Assembly (NCBI GenBank): GCA_034429215.1 | Contig: DAOUGI010000112.1 | Span: 20,272-84,271, forward strand | Direction: 5' to 3' | Length of the DNA stretch: 64,000 nucleotides | Source of the DNA: JAFGOG01 sp034429215 | GTDB lineage: Bacteria; Chloroflexota; Anaerolineae; JAAYZQ01 | Part shown: positions 16,836 to 26,600 of the stretch, piece after piece | Layout: each line of letters begins with the position of its first letter | Numbering within the stretch: the first letter of the stretch is position 1 | Notes under the pieces: generated by a model | Seen by the model: the letters and a program-made list of their open reading frames with translations, nothing else | What the model was told of the DNA's origin: nothing | The model's database searches: none | Translations under genes and position numbers: made by a program

Positions 16836-18038
16836 ATGGCTGAGCTAGAGCTTTCGGTCATGTCACGCGGACCGACGACGGTTGCCGATCTGCAGCCGCT
16901 GTTGGATGAGTTCGAGGCCGAACAGCGGGTCCATGTGCGCCTGCGCGTGCTAAACTGGGATACTGCCTGGGCGGATCTGCTCAAAGTCGCCCTTTACCAG
17001 TATGGGCCTGATGTTTCGGAGATCGGCTCGACCTGGCTGAGCAGCTTTGTGGCGATGGATGCTTTGCAGCCCTTTGTCAGCTCTGGAACCTCGGCGGCAG
17101 GGGATCCCTCTGTGTTTTTATCTTCGTTATGGCAGAGCGGCATGCTGGCCCAGCGTCTGGGTGAGCCTGCGTTGCCGTGGGCCATCCCATGGTGGGCCGA
17201 CACGCGCGTTATCTACTACCGGCGGGACCTTTGGGCGCAGGCGGGTGTTGATATGACCCATGCTGCTTTTGACACCCCAGAACACTTGACACAGACGCTT
17301 GGCCAGCTTCAAGCTGCTGGTGTGCCGATCCCGTGGGTGGTGCCCACCCACCAATCCCGGATGACGGTCCACAATGTGGCCGGTTGGGTGTGGGGGGCTG
17401 GTGGTGATTTTGTCGCTGACGACGGCCGGCATGTGGTATTCGAGCAGCCGGAAGCCCAGGCCGGGATCTGTGCCTACCTTGACCTGGCGCGTTTTCTCGC
17501 CGAGCCGGCCCGGGGCCTGGATGACACGCAGTCGGATGGACTGTTCAGCCAGGGACAGGCTGCAACGGCAATTAGTGGGCCGTGGCTCCTACAATTCGCG
17601 TCTCCAGAGGTGATCGCCCAGGTTGGTATGGCTCTCCCGCCCGGCGTTCCGTTCATCGGCGGTTCTCACCTGGTTCTTTGGAAGCACGCCGTCCACGATG
17701 CAGCGGCGGTCAAGCTGATCCGCTTTCTCACCGGCCAGCACGTGCAGTCCAGCTTTGGCGGGCGGGCCGGCCTGCTCCCAACCCGGCACGACGTGCTTTC
17801 CAATCCACCCTTTTCCGACGATCCGCTCTATCAGGTTTTGGCCCAAGGGCTAAAGATGGGTCGCTCTTTTCCATCTGTCCCCTTGTGGGGCCTGGTAGAG
17901 GAAAAGCTGAACGAGGTGCTTGGCCACTTGTGGGCGGATCTGTTAGCTAACCCGAGCCTGGACCTAGAAAGGGTTGTTGCCGAACGCCTGGAGCTGTTGG
18001 CTCGCAGGCTAAACCTGACCTTGCGCTCCCGGCAGTGA
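16836..18038 (+). CDS. Solute-binding-protein (family 1)-like protein without signal peptide
   Basis: A 400-residue protein with the fold signature of extracellular sugar-binding proteins: it opens directly with the first domain strand (MAELELSVMSRGP), then DLQPLLDEFEAEQ, the WDTAWADLLKVALYQYGPDVSEIG block, and later AISGPWLL and the hinge-region tail FGGRAGLLPTR. Normally such a protein carries a lipoprotein or Sec signal of 20-30 residues. Here an in-frame TAA sits one codon before the ATG, and GGAGGGG is correctly spaced, so no export signal can be hidden upstream. It is placed between beta-mannosidase and GH94 genes, all intracellular, so a cytoplasmic sugar-binding or sensing role, or a degenerate receptor, is likely. 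No permease partner of this type is nearby. Confidence 0.75.
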   Translation: MAELELSVMSRGPTTVADLQPLLDEFEAEQRVHVRLRVLNWDTAWADLLKVALYQYGPDVSEIGSTWLSSFVAMDALQPFVSSGTSAAGDPSVFLSSLWQSGMLAQRLGEPALPWAIPWWADTRVIYYRRDLWAQAGVDMTHAAFDTPEHLTQTLGQLQAAGVPIPWVVPTHQSRMTVHNVAGWVWGAGGDFVADDGRHVVFEQPEAQAGICAYLDLARFLAEPARGLDDTQSDGLFSQGQAATAISGPWLLQFASPEVIAQVGMALPPGVPFIGGSHLVLWKHAVHDAAAVKLIRFLTGQHVQSSFGGRAGLLPTRHDVLSNPPFSDDPLYQVLAQGLKMGRSFPSVPLWGLVEEKLNEVLGHLWADLLANPSLDLERVVAERLELLARRLNLTLRSRQ

Positions 18039-18089
18039 GGACAGACCCGATTCTGTATTAGGTGAAGCAGCACGCATCGAGGGGTGTCT

Positions 18090-20501
18090 ATGGCGAACTA
18101 TGGTTACTTTGACGACCAGAATAGAGAATACGTGATCACCGACCCCAAGACGCCGGTCAAGTGGATCAACTATATTGGGACGCTTGCTTTCGGCGGCTTG
18201 ATCGATCACACCGGCGGGGCTCTGATCTGCAAGAGTGACCCGGCTTTGAACCGCATCACCAAGTATATTCCGCAGCTTCCGTGCTCAGAGTTCAAAGGCG
18301 AAACCTTGTATCTGCGGTTTAGAGCGGGCGATCGATACAAGGTCTTTTCTCCCTACTTTGTGCCTACGTTGGATTGCTACGATCGTTACGAATGTCGCGT
18401 CGGACTGGGGTATACCCGGATTATTTCCGAGTTCTACGGGATCAGGACCGAGGTCACGATCTTTGTCCCACTCAACGACAGCCGGGAGATCCGCGACTAC
18501 AAGATCACCAACGTCGGCGCCCAGCCCATCGATCTGGACGCCATCCCGGTGGTGGAGTATACCCATCCCGACGCCCTCAAGCAGTTCATCAACGCCGACT
18601 GGGTGCCGCAGACGATGCAGAGCCGAGTGCACGGCGGACAGGACGGGGTCAAAATCCTGATCCAGTACCCCTTTATGCGGCGCGACATTGCCATCAACTA
18701 TTTCACCTCCAGTCTGCCAGCGTCCTCCTTCGAGACGGACCGGGCGCGGTTCCTCGGCGGCCACGAGTATGGCACGTGGGCCGATCCGCTAGGGCTACAG
18801 GCGGCGGAGCTGAGCAACTATGAGGCGCAGCGCGGGGACAACATCGCGGCGCTGCTCCACCACCTGGGTGCGATCCGGCCCGGCGAGACCAGGCGGCTGA
18901 TTACCCAATTAGGCCAGGAGGTGAGCGTCGCGGCGGCGCTGCCGTCGATCCGCCGCTACCGCGACGGGCGGCGGGTGGATGCCGCCCTCGACAAGATGGC
19001 CCGCTTCTGGGACGGCTACCTGTCTACCTTGCAGGTAGAGACCCCTGACGCCAACATGAACCGGATGCTGAACGTGTACAACCCCCGCCAGTGCCACGTG
19101 ACCCAAAACTGGTCGAGGTACCTGTCGCTCTACCAGCTCGGTTTTGGGGGGAGAGGCATAGGCTTCCGGGATACCGCACAGGATGTGATGGGGGTCATGG
19201 CCCATGCTCCTGCTGAGGCCCGGACGCTCGTCGAGATGCTGCTGTCGGTGCAGCGAAGGAACGGCTCGGCTTTTCACCAGCTCAACCCCCTGACCATGAT
19301 TGCCAATGCCGGCGACTCCAGGGAGGTGGAAGGGGGGCCCGACTATTACGGCGACGACCACCTGTGGATTGTGCTGGCCATCTGCGCCTACCTCAAAGAG
19401 ACCGGCGATCTGGCTTTCCTGGACAAGGTCGTGCCCTATTACGAAAAGGATCGGGCCGACCACCCTGTGGAAACGGGCACTGTTCTGGATCACATGCGCC
19501 GGGCGATTGAGTTCACCACAACCAATGTCGGAGCGCACGGCCTGCCGCTGCTTGGCTTTGCCGACTGGAACGACACGGTGAACCTGAGGGCCGGCGCCGA
19601 GTCGCTGTTCGTCGCCCACCTGTACGGCAAGGCGCTGCTGGAGATGATCGACCTGGCCCGCCACACCGGCGACGCGGCGGCGGAGCGCTACCAGGGCTGC
19701 TACGAGGCGATGAAAGCCAGGGTCAACGACCTGGCCTGGGACGGCGAGTGGTACGTGCGCTATTTCGACGCCGACGGCAGCCCTCTTGGTTCTAAGGCGA
19801 ATCGGTATGGGCAAATCTACGTCAACGGACAATCTTGGCCGGTCATCGCCGGCTTGGCCACGCCCGACAGGGCAAGGCAGGCCCTCGATTCGGTCTACCG
19901 CCGGCTGAACACGCGAAACGGCATCAAGCTGAGCGTGCCGGGGTTCAACGGCTGGGATCCGACCCGAGGGGGGATCACCACCTACCCGCCCGGCGCGAAG
20001 GAGAATGGTGGAATCTTTCTCCATGCCAACCCTTGGGTTATCATGGCCGAGGCCATACTTGGGAATGGGGAGCGCGCTTTCGCGTATTATGATCAGATCA
20101 ACCCGGTCGCCAAGAACGACAAGATCGACGAGTTTGAATGCGAGCCATACGTCTATCCACAGAACGTACTGAGCGACGAGCATCCCCAGTTTGGGCTGGC
20201 TCGCAATAGCTGGTTGACCGGCACCGCGTCATGGGCCTACCAGGCAGCCACCCAGTACATCCTGGGCGTCATGCCTACCTACGACGGGCTGCGAATCGAT
20301 CCGTGCATCCCCAAGGGCTGGGATGGCTTTAAGCTGGTCCGGCGATTTCGCGGGACCGTCTACCGGATCGAGGTCAAGAACCCTGAACATGTCGGCAAAG
20401 GGGTCAGGTCGGTCAGGGTTGACGGGCAACCGATTGAAGGCAACCTGGTGTCGATCCTGGACAAGGGTGGGATGCACGAGATAGAAGTTGTGATGGGATA
20501 A
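18090..20501 (+). CDS. GH94 glycoside phosphorylase (specificity unknown)
   Basis: An 803-residue inverting phosphorylase of family GH94. The N terminus (YGYFDDQNREYVITDPKTP) and the GLGYTRI strand belong to the beta-sandwich domain; GIGFRDTAQDVMG and ADWNDTVN (Asp492-Asp495, carrying the catalytic acid) belong to the alpha/alpha barrel. The phosphate-binding and C-terminal region PWVIMAEA is conserved. Compared with its neighbour it lacks the NNVPLDYGGRYIY block of true cellobiose phosphorylases and has NYIGTLAFGGLIDHTGG instead of NYLGSEAYFGLISNTAGG, so the acceptor site differs. Laminaribiose, cellobionate, chitobiose or beta-manno-gluco disaccharides are candidates. ATG 18090 is preferred over GTG 18084 by spacing from GAGGGG. 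Confidence 0.82.
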   Translation: MANYGYFDDQNREYVITDPKTPVKWINYIGTLAFGGLIDHTGGALICKSDPALNRITKYIPQLPCSEFKGETLYLRFRAGDRYKVFSPYFVPTLDCYDRYECRVGLGYTRIISEFYGIRTEVTIFVPLNDSREIRDYKITNVGAQPIDLDAIPVVEYTHPDALKQFINADWVPQTMQSRVHGGQDGVKILIQYPFMRRDIAINYFTSSLPASSFETDRARFLGGHEYGTWADPLGLQAAELSNYEAQRGDNIAALLHHLGAIRPGETRRLITQLGQEVSVAAALPSIRRYRDGRRVDAALDKMARFWDGYLSTLQVETPDANMNRMLNVYNPRQCHVTQNWSRYLSLYQLGFGGRGIGFRDTAQDVMGVMAHAPAEARTLVEMLLSVQRRNGSAFHQLNPLTMIANAGDSREVEGGPDYYGDDHLWIVLAICAYLKETGDLAFLDKVVPYYEKDRADHPVETGTVLDHMRRAIEFTTTNVGAHGLPLLGFADWNDTVNLRAGAESLFVAHLYGKALLEMIDLARHTGDAAAERYQGCYEAMKARVNDLAWDGEWYVRYFDADGSPLGSKANRYGQIYVNGQSWPVIAGLATPDRARQALDSVYRRLNTRNGIKLSVPGFNGWDPTRGGITTYPPGAKENGGIFLHANPWVIMAEAILGNGERAFAYYDQINPVAKNDKIDEFECEPYVYPQNVLSDEHPQFGLARNSWLTGTASWAYQAATQYILGVMPTYDGLRIDPCIPKGWDGFKLVRRFRGTVYRIEVKNPEHVGKGVRSVRVDGQPIEGNLVSILDKGGMHEIEVVMG

Positions 20502-20524
20502 ATCGATTTTGGATTGGGGGGCCT

Positions 20525-22978
20525 ATGGCCAGCTATGGTTTTTTTGACGACTTGCACCGGGAGTATGTGATCACCCGGCCTGATACGCCCCTGCCCTGGA
20601 TCAACTACCTGGGCAGCGAGGCCTATTTTGGCCTCATCTCCAACACTGCCGGCGGCTACTCTTTCTATCGTGACGCGCGGCTGCGACGGATTACGCGCTA
20701 TCGCTACAACAATGTTCCACTCGATTACGGCGGGCGCTATATCTACCTGCGGGACGACGATACCGCCGAGTTCTGGTCCCCCACCTGGCAGCCCACGCGC
20801 CATAAGCTGGAGAGCTACACCTGCCGCCACGGCTTGGGCTATACGGTTATCGGCTCTACCTGCAACGGGATTAAGGCCGAGGTCCGCTACTTTGTGCCGC
20901 TCGGCGAAAATCTGGAGATCTGGCAGCTCAGCGTGACCAACCTGCGGGAGAGCCCGGCCAGGCTGTCGGCGTTCAGCGCGGTCGAGTTTTGCCTGTGGGA
21001 CGCGCAGGACGACGCGGCCAATTTCCAGCGCAATCTGAATATTGGTGAGGTCGAGGTAGACGGCGGCACGATCTACCACAAGACCGAATACCGCGAGCGC
21101 CGCAACCATTTCGCCTTTTTCGCCTGCTCAGAGCCGTTGGCCGGCTTTGACACACAGCGCGACCTCTTTCTGGGACCCTACCGTGGTTGGGACAGGCCGG
21201 CGGCGGTCGAGCGCGGCCAATCGTTCGGCTCGGTAGCCCACGGCTGGGCGCCAATCGGCTCCCATCACCTGCGGCTTGAGCTGGGGCCCGGTGAGACCCG
21301 CCAGGTTGTCTTTTTGCTGGGCTACCACGAAAATCCTGACGCGCTCAAGTTCGACCCGCCCGGCTCACAGACGATCGACAAGCGGACCGTCCGGCCTGTT
21401 ATCGTCAAGTATCTGCGGCCGGAGAATGTGGAATCCGCTTTCGCCGCGCTGCGCAGCTATTGGGACAGTCTGCTCAAGGTCCTCCACGTCGAGACGCCGG
21501 ACCTTCACACCGACCGCATGGTCAATATCTGGAACGCCTACCAGTGCATGATTACCTTTAACATGTCCCGGTCGGCCTCTTACTTTGAATCGGGCATGGG
21601 GCGGGGGATGGGTTTCCGCGACTCGACCCAGGACCTGTTGGGGTTTGTGCACATGGTGCCGGAGCGGGCCCGCGAGCGGATTCTGGACCTGGCGGCCACG
21701 CAGTTGGCCAGCGGCGGCGCGTACCACCAATATCAACCCCTCACCAAGCGCGGCAACGACCAGGTTGGTGGAGGCTTTAACGACGATCCACTGTGGCTGG
21801 TCGTGGGGGTCGCCGCTTACCTGAAAGAGACCGGCGACGGGAGCATCCTGGACGTGCCGGTCCCGTACGACCTCCGGCCCGGATCGGAGCAGCCGTTGTA
21901 CGAGCACCTGCAACGCAGCCTGCGCTACACGCTGGAACGGCTGGGGCCGCATGGCCTGCCGCTCATCGGCCGCGCCGACTGGAACGACTGCCTGAACCTC
22001 AACACCTTTTCCAGCGCCCCCGGCGAATCGTTCCAGACGGCGACCCACCGGGACGGAAAGGTGGCCGAGTCGGTCCTGATCGGCGGGCTGTTCGTGCTGG
22101 CGGCGCGGGAGCTGGCCGCCATCGCCCGGTGGCGCGGCCTGGAGGAGGATGCGCAGCGCTACATCGATGAGGCTGACGGGATGGAGGCCGTGACGATCGA
22201 GCACGGCTGGGATGGCAACTGGTTCCTCCGCGCCTACGACGATCTGGGCCAAAAGGTGGGGGCGCACGAGTGCGTGGAGGGGCAGATCTTTATCGAGCCA
22301 CAGGGCATTTGCACCCTGGCCGGCATCGGGCTGTGCGACGGTCGGGCGGAAAAGGCGCTGGCGGCGGTCCAGGACCGTCTGGCTACACCGCACGGCATCG
22401 TTCTGCTGCAGCCGGCCTATTCCCACTATCACCTGGAACTGGGTGAAATCACGTCGTATCCGCCCGGCTATAAGGAGAACGCCAGCATCTTTTGCCACAC
22501 CAACCCGTGGATCATGATCGCCGAGGCGATAGTCGGGCATGGCGAGCAGGCACACGACTATTACATCCGCATCAACCCGTCGGCGCGGGAGGCGATCAGC
22601 GACGTGCACCGCTGCGAGCCGTATGTCTATGCCCAGACGATTGCCGGGCGGGACACACCCACGCCCGGCGAGGCCAAGAACTCGTGGCTGACCGGCGCGG
22701 CGGCGTGGAACTATGCCGCCATCACCCAGTGGATCCTGGGCATCCGTCCCACCCTGGCCGGCCTGGAGATCGCCCCGGTCATACCGATCGGTTGGTCAGG
22801 CTTCAGAGCCCAGCGGGCATACCGCGGCGTGACCTATCACATTTCTGTGGAGCGCGCCGGTCCGGGGAACAGTGTCTCGCTCGTGGTGGACGGCCGGCCT
22901 ATTGCGGGGCAGATTTTACCTCTGCCGCCGGCCGGCCAGGCAGAGGTAAAAGTACAAGCGGTAGTAGGAGCCTCGTAG
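20525..22978 (+). CDS. cbp: Cellobiose phosphorylase (GH94)
   Basis: A 817-residue enzyme that phosphorolyses cellobiose to alpha-glucose 1-phosphate and glucose in the cytoplasm. It follows characterised clostridial cellobiose phosphorylases closely in the N-terminal region: FDDLHREYVIT, PWINYLG, SNTAGGYSFYRDARLRRI, TRYRYNNVP and CRHGLGYT. The catalytic region has GMGFRDSTQD and RADWNDCLNLN (Asp485-Asp488) with the conserved motif PPGYKENASIFCHTNPW downstream. The length matches the family (about 810). It starts 23 bases after the other GH94 gene with GGGGGG upstream and ends the sugar operon at a palindrome. Cellobiose as operon substrate fits the CelR-type operators at the operon head. Confidence 0.9.
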   Translation: MASYGFFDDLHREYVITRPDTPLPWINYLGSEAYFGLISNTAGGYSFYRDARLRRITRYRYNNVPLDYGGRYIYLRDDDTAEFWSPTWQPTRHKLESYTCRHGLGYTVIGSTCNGIKAEVRYFVPLGENLEIWQLSVTNLRESPARLSAFSAVEFCLWDAQDDAANFQRNLNIGEVEVDGGTIYHKTEYRERRNHFAFFACSEPLAGFDTQRDLFLGPYRGWDRPAAVERGQSFGSVAHGWAPIGSHHLRLELGPGETRQVVFLLGYHENPDALKFDPPGSQTIDKRTVRPVIVKYLRPENVESAFAALRSYWDSLLKVLHVETPDLHTDRMVNIWNAYQCMITFNMSRSASYFESGMGRGMGFRDSTQDLLGFVHMVPERARERILDLAATQLASGGAYHQYQPLTKRGNDQVGGGFNDDPLWLVVGVAAYLKETGDGSILDVPVPYDLRPGSEQPLYEHLQRSLRYTLERLGPHGLPLIGRADWNDCLNLNTFSSAPGESFQTATHRDGKVAESVLIGGLFVLAARELAAIARWRGLEEDAQRYIDEADGMEAVTIEHGWDGNWFLRAYDDLGQKVGAHECVEGQIFIEPQGICTLAGIGLCDGRAEKALAAVQDRLATPHGIVLLQPAYSHYHLELGEITSYPPGYKENASIFCHTNPWIMIAEAIVGHGEQAHDYYIRINPSAREAISDVHRCEPYVYAQTIAGRDTPTPGEAKNSWLTGAAAWNYAAITQWILGIRPTLAGLEIAPVIPIGWSGFRAQRAYRGVTYHISVERAGPGNSVSLVVDGRPIAGQILPLPPAGQAEVKVQAVVGAS

Positions 22979-23003
22979 TAGCGATTGAAGTCGCTACTAC
23001 GAG
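22972..23003. terminator. Inverted repeat between convergent genes; REP-like element
   Basis: CTCGTAGTAGCGA (22972-22984) and its exact complement TCGCTACTACGAG (22991-23003) enclose the loop TTGAAG. The left arm overlaps the TAG stop of cbp, and the bacterioferritin gene converges from the other side at 23029. There is no U tract, so it may act as a convergent-gene barrier or be a mobile palindromic repeat. Confidence 0.55.
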
Positions 23004-23028
23004 GGTGTTGAACAGACTAGCAGGGCGC

Positions 23029-23496
23029 CTACCCCATCTGCTCGATGAGATAGTTCTGCAGACCTATCTGGGCGATCTGCTCGATCTGGGTCTCGATCCA
23101 GTCGGTGTGGTCTTCCTCGTCGCCCAGGATCGATTCGAGGATGGCCCGCGTCCCGTTGTCTTCGAGCTTGACGCACAGCTTGACGCCGTCGTTGTACGCC
23201 TTGACTGCGCCGTGCTCAGCCCCCAGGTCGTTGTGGAGCTGGGCTTCGACGTCGCCCCCGATGTGCATCGGGTTCAGATTGCTGACGATCGGCTTGCCTT
23301 CGAGAAAGATGATCCGCCCAATCAGCTTTTCGGCGTGCCCCATCTCGCCGATGGCCCGTTTCTCGACCGCTTCGTGGAGCTTTTCATAGCCCCAGTCGGC
23401 GCACATTTCCGAGTGGACCATGTACTGGCTGATGGCGGTCAGCTCGTCGGCGAGAAGAAAGTTCAGCTTGGCAATGATTTGATCGTTTCCCTTCAT
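23029..23496 (-). CDS. bfr: Bacterioferritin (heme-type)
   Basis: A 155-residue iron-storage protein whose ferroxidase ligands fall at exactly the classical positions: Glu18, Glu51, His54, Glu94, Glu127 and His130, with Tyr25 also present. Met52 is conserved, the heme-coordinating residue between subunit pairs in true bacterioferritins. It should form a 24-subunit shell oxidising and storing iron in the cytoplasm. The ATG at 23496 is chosen from the family N terminus (MKGNDQIIAKLN) and the AGGAGGAACC ribosome-binding site; the longer open frame to 23568 crosses the promoter. It is a monocistronic gene with a consensus promoter and no Fur-like box that I can recognise. Confidence 0.93.
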   Translation of the reverse strand: MKGNDQIIAKLNFLLADELTAISQYMVHSEMCADWGYEKLHEAVEKRAIGEMGHAEKLIGRIIFLEGKPIVSNLNPMHIGGDVEAQLHNDLGAEHGAVKAYNDGVKLCVKLEDNGTRAILESILGDEEDHTDWIETQIEQIAQIGLQNYLIEQMG

Positions 23497-23540
23497 GGTT
23501 CCTCCTAAATGGAATTTGGATTTCCTCAGGTGATGTGAGA

Positions 23541-23568
23541 AGTATATCCGTTTTTCCCGGACTGTCAA
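23541..23568 (-). promoter_or_regulatory. Promoter of bacterioferritin
   Basis: On the - strand TTGACA (23568-23563) and TATACT (23546-23541) are separated by 16 bases, both perfect or near-perfect sigma70 hexamers. The expected leader is about 40 bases before the ATG at 23496. Confidence 0.7.
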
Positions 23569-23609
23569 AACTCGGTGGCAGGATGCTACCTGGCTTGGAG
23601 CAATTGCCT

Positions 23610-23638
23610 TTGACAGCCCGTCAAGACCATGCTATACT
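23610..23638 (+). promoter_or_regulatory. Promoter of the cyclase-AAA-TPR gene
   Basis: TTGACA (23610-23615), a 17-base spacer and TATACT (23633-23638). The transcription start should fall near 23645, right at the AGGAGG (23645-23650) that precedes the ATG at 23656, so the leader is only about ten bases long. Confidence 0.7.
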
Positions 23639-23655
23639 ATCGCCAGGAGGCTTCT

Positions 23656-26600
23656 ATGCAGTGTCCACAGTGCCAGGCGGAGAACCCTGACCAGGCCAAG
23701 TTTTGCCTGGAATGCGGGGCCAAGCTCCAGGCGGTGTGCCCCCAGTGCGGGGCGGCGCTGCCGCCCCAGGCCAAGTTCTGCTTCGAGTGCGGGGCCAAGA
23801 TCGGGGCACCTGCGCCTCCGCCTGCCCCTGTCCCCGCCGGGCCGCCCCCCACCGAGGCGGCGCTGGCCGAGGCGCTCAAGCGGCTGGTGCCCAAAGAGTT
23901 CGCCGACCGGCTGCTGGCCACCCGGGGCAAGGCCGGCAGCGAGCGGCGGATGGTGACCATCCTGTTTTCGGACGTCAAGGGCTCGACGGCGATGGCCGAA
24001 AAGCTGGACCCCGAAGACGTGATGGAGATCATGAACGGGGCGTTCGAGGTGCTGATCCCGCCGGTGTACAAGCACGAGGGGACGCTGGCCCGACTGATGG
24101 GCGACGCGATCCTGGCCTTTTTCGGGGCGCCGCTGGCCCACGAGGACGATCCGGAACGGGCCATCCGCGCCGCGCTGGAGATCGTGGCCGGGGCGAAAGA
24201 GTACGCGGCGCGGCTGGAGAAGGAGCGGCGCATCCCCGGCTTTAACGTGCGGGTGGGGGTCAACACCGGGTTGGTGGTGGTCGGCGAGGTGGGCTCGGAC
24301 CTGCGGGTCGAGTACACGGCGATGGGCGACGCGATCAACCTGGCGGCGCGGATGGAGCAGAGCGCGCCGGTGGGCGGGATCCTGATCTCGCGCGATACCT
24401 ACCTCCAGGTGCGCGGGCTGTTCGAGGTGCAGGCGCTGGAGCCGGTGGCGGTCAAGGGCAAGGCCGAGCCGGTGCAGGTGTACGTGGTGCAGCGGGCCAA
24501 GCCGCGCGCTTTCCGCCTGGCGACGCGGGGGGTGGAGGGCATCGAGACGCGGATGGTCGGCCGCGAGGGGGAGCTGAAGCGGCTCCAGGATGCCTTTTTG
24601 CTGGCGCAGGAGGACGGCCGGCGGCAGATGGTGACGGTGGTCGGCGAGTCGGGCGTGGGCAAGACGCGGCTGCTGTACGAGCTCGAGGGCTGGCTGGAGC
24701 AGATCCCCCAGCCGATCCGTTATTTCCGGGGCCGGGCCGGGCCGGAGCTGCAAAATGTGCCCTATGCGCTGCTGCGCGACCTGTTCGTGCTGCGCTTTGA
24801 CATCCAGGACAGCAACCCGGCCCGGGTGGTGCACGACAAGCTGGAGCGGGGCCTGGGCGAGTGGTTGGGCACCGATGAGCAGGGCCAGATGAAGGCCCAC
24901 GTGATCGGGCAGTTGCTGGGGTTTGATTTCACCGCCAGCCCCCACCTGGCGGGGGTGCTCGAGGACGCCAGGCAGCTCCGCGACCGGGCGCTGATCTACC
25001 TCGACGAGCTGTTCCGGGCGTCGGCGGCGCTGGCCACGGTGGTCATCCTGCTGGAGGATATCCAGTGGGCCGACGATTCGTCGCTCGACGCGATCAACCA
25101 CCTGGCCGGGACGCTGGGGGCGCGGGGCCACGCGCCGTTCCTGTTCGTGTGCCTGGCCCGGCCCAGCCTGAGCGACCGCCGGCCGCATTGGGGGGAAGGG
25201 CAGGCGTTTCACGCCCGGATCGAGCTGCACCCGCTGTCGACGATGGACAGCCGGCGGCTGGTGGCCGAGATCCTGCAGCGGGTGGAGGAGGTGCCCACCT
25301 CGCTGCGCGACGCGGTGGTGTCGGGCGCCGACGGCAACCCGTTGTACGTGGAAGAGCTGATCAAGGTGATGATCGAAGAGGGGGTCATCGTCAAGGCGGC
25401 CGAGGAGGGCGGCCAGGGCAAATCGTGGCGGGTGGAGCAGGCCAGGCTGGCCGACCTGCGGGTGCCGCCGACGCTGACCGGGGTGCTCCAGGCCCGGCTC
25501 GACAGCCTGCCGATGGAGCAGCGGTCGATTTTGCAGCAGGCGGCGGTGGTGGGGCGCACCTTCTGGGACCTGGTGGTGGCCCGGATCGGCCAATCGACCG
25601 GCGAAGGGGTGGGCGACGAAGAGATCCCGGCGGTCCTGTCGGCGCTGCGCGGCCGGGAGATGGTCGATCACAAAGAGACATCGGCGTTCGCCGGGGCGCA
25701 AGAGTTTGTGTTCAGGCACGCGGCGCTGCGCGAGGTGGCCTACGAGAGCATCCTGAAAAAGGTGCGCAAGGGCTATCACGCCCTGGTGGCCGATTGGCTG
25801 ATGGAGCAGAGCGGCGAGCGGACCAGCGAGTACACCGGGCTGATCGCCGAGCACCTGGAAAAGGCGGGCCGGACGGACGAGGCGCTGGTCTATCTGTGGC
25901 AGGCGGGCGACCAGGCGGCGGCCCAGTACGCCAACGGCGAGGCGGTGCGCTTTTTTGGGCGGGCGCTGGACCTGCTCCAGGCGGTGGAACAGCCGCCGGC
26001 CGAGGCGCAAAAGCAGGAGTATATGCTGCTGTTGGGGCGAGAGGGCGCCTACAAGCTGCTTGGCGACCGGCAGGCGCAGGTCGCCGACCTGGAACGGCTG
26101 GCGGCGCTGGCCGAGGCGATGGGCGATGTGCGGTGCAGCGGGGAGGTGGCCCAGCGCTACGCGGCCTATTACGACGCCATCAGCAGCTTTCAGGCGGCGT
26201 TCGACGCGGCGGGCAGGGCGATCGAGTTTGGCGAGCAGGCCGGCGACCCGCCCCGGAAGGTGGACGGCATGGTGGCCCAGGCGCGGGCGCTGTGGCGGCA
26301 GGGGATTTTCGACCGGGCGGAGGAGCACCTGCTGGAGGCGCTGGCGCTGTCGCAGGAGCACGATTACCAGCGGGGCATGGGCAACAGCCTGCAATCGATG
26401 GGCAACGTCCGCTATTTCAAGGGCGATCTGCCCGGGGCGCGGACCTGCTGGGAAGAGGCGCTGGCCCTGCACCGCGCCACGGGCCAGCGGCGCAACGAGG
26501 CGATGACGGTGAGCAACCTGGTGGGCGCCTGCGGCGGCATGCGCGATCTGATCGCGGGCCGCGTCTACAGCGAGCAGGCGCTGACGATTTACCAGACGAT

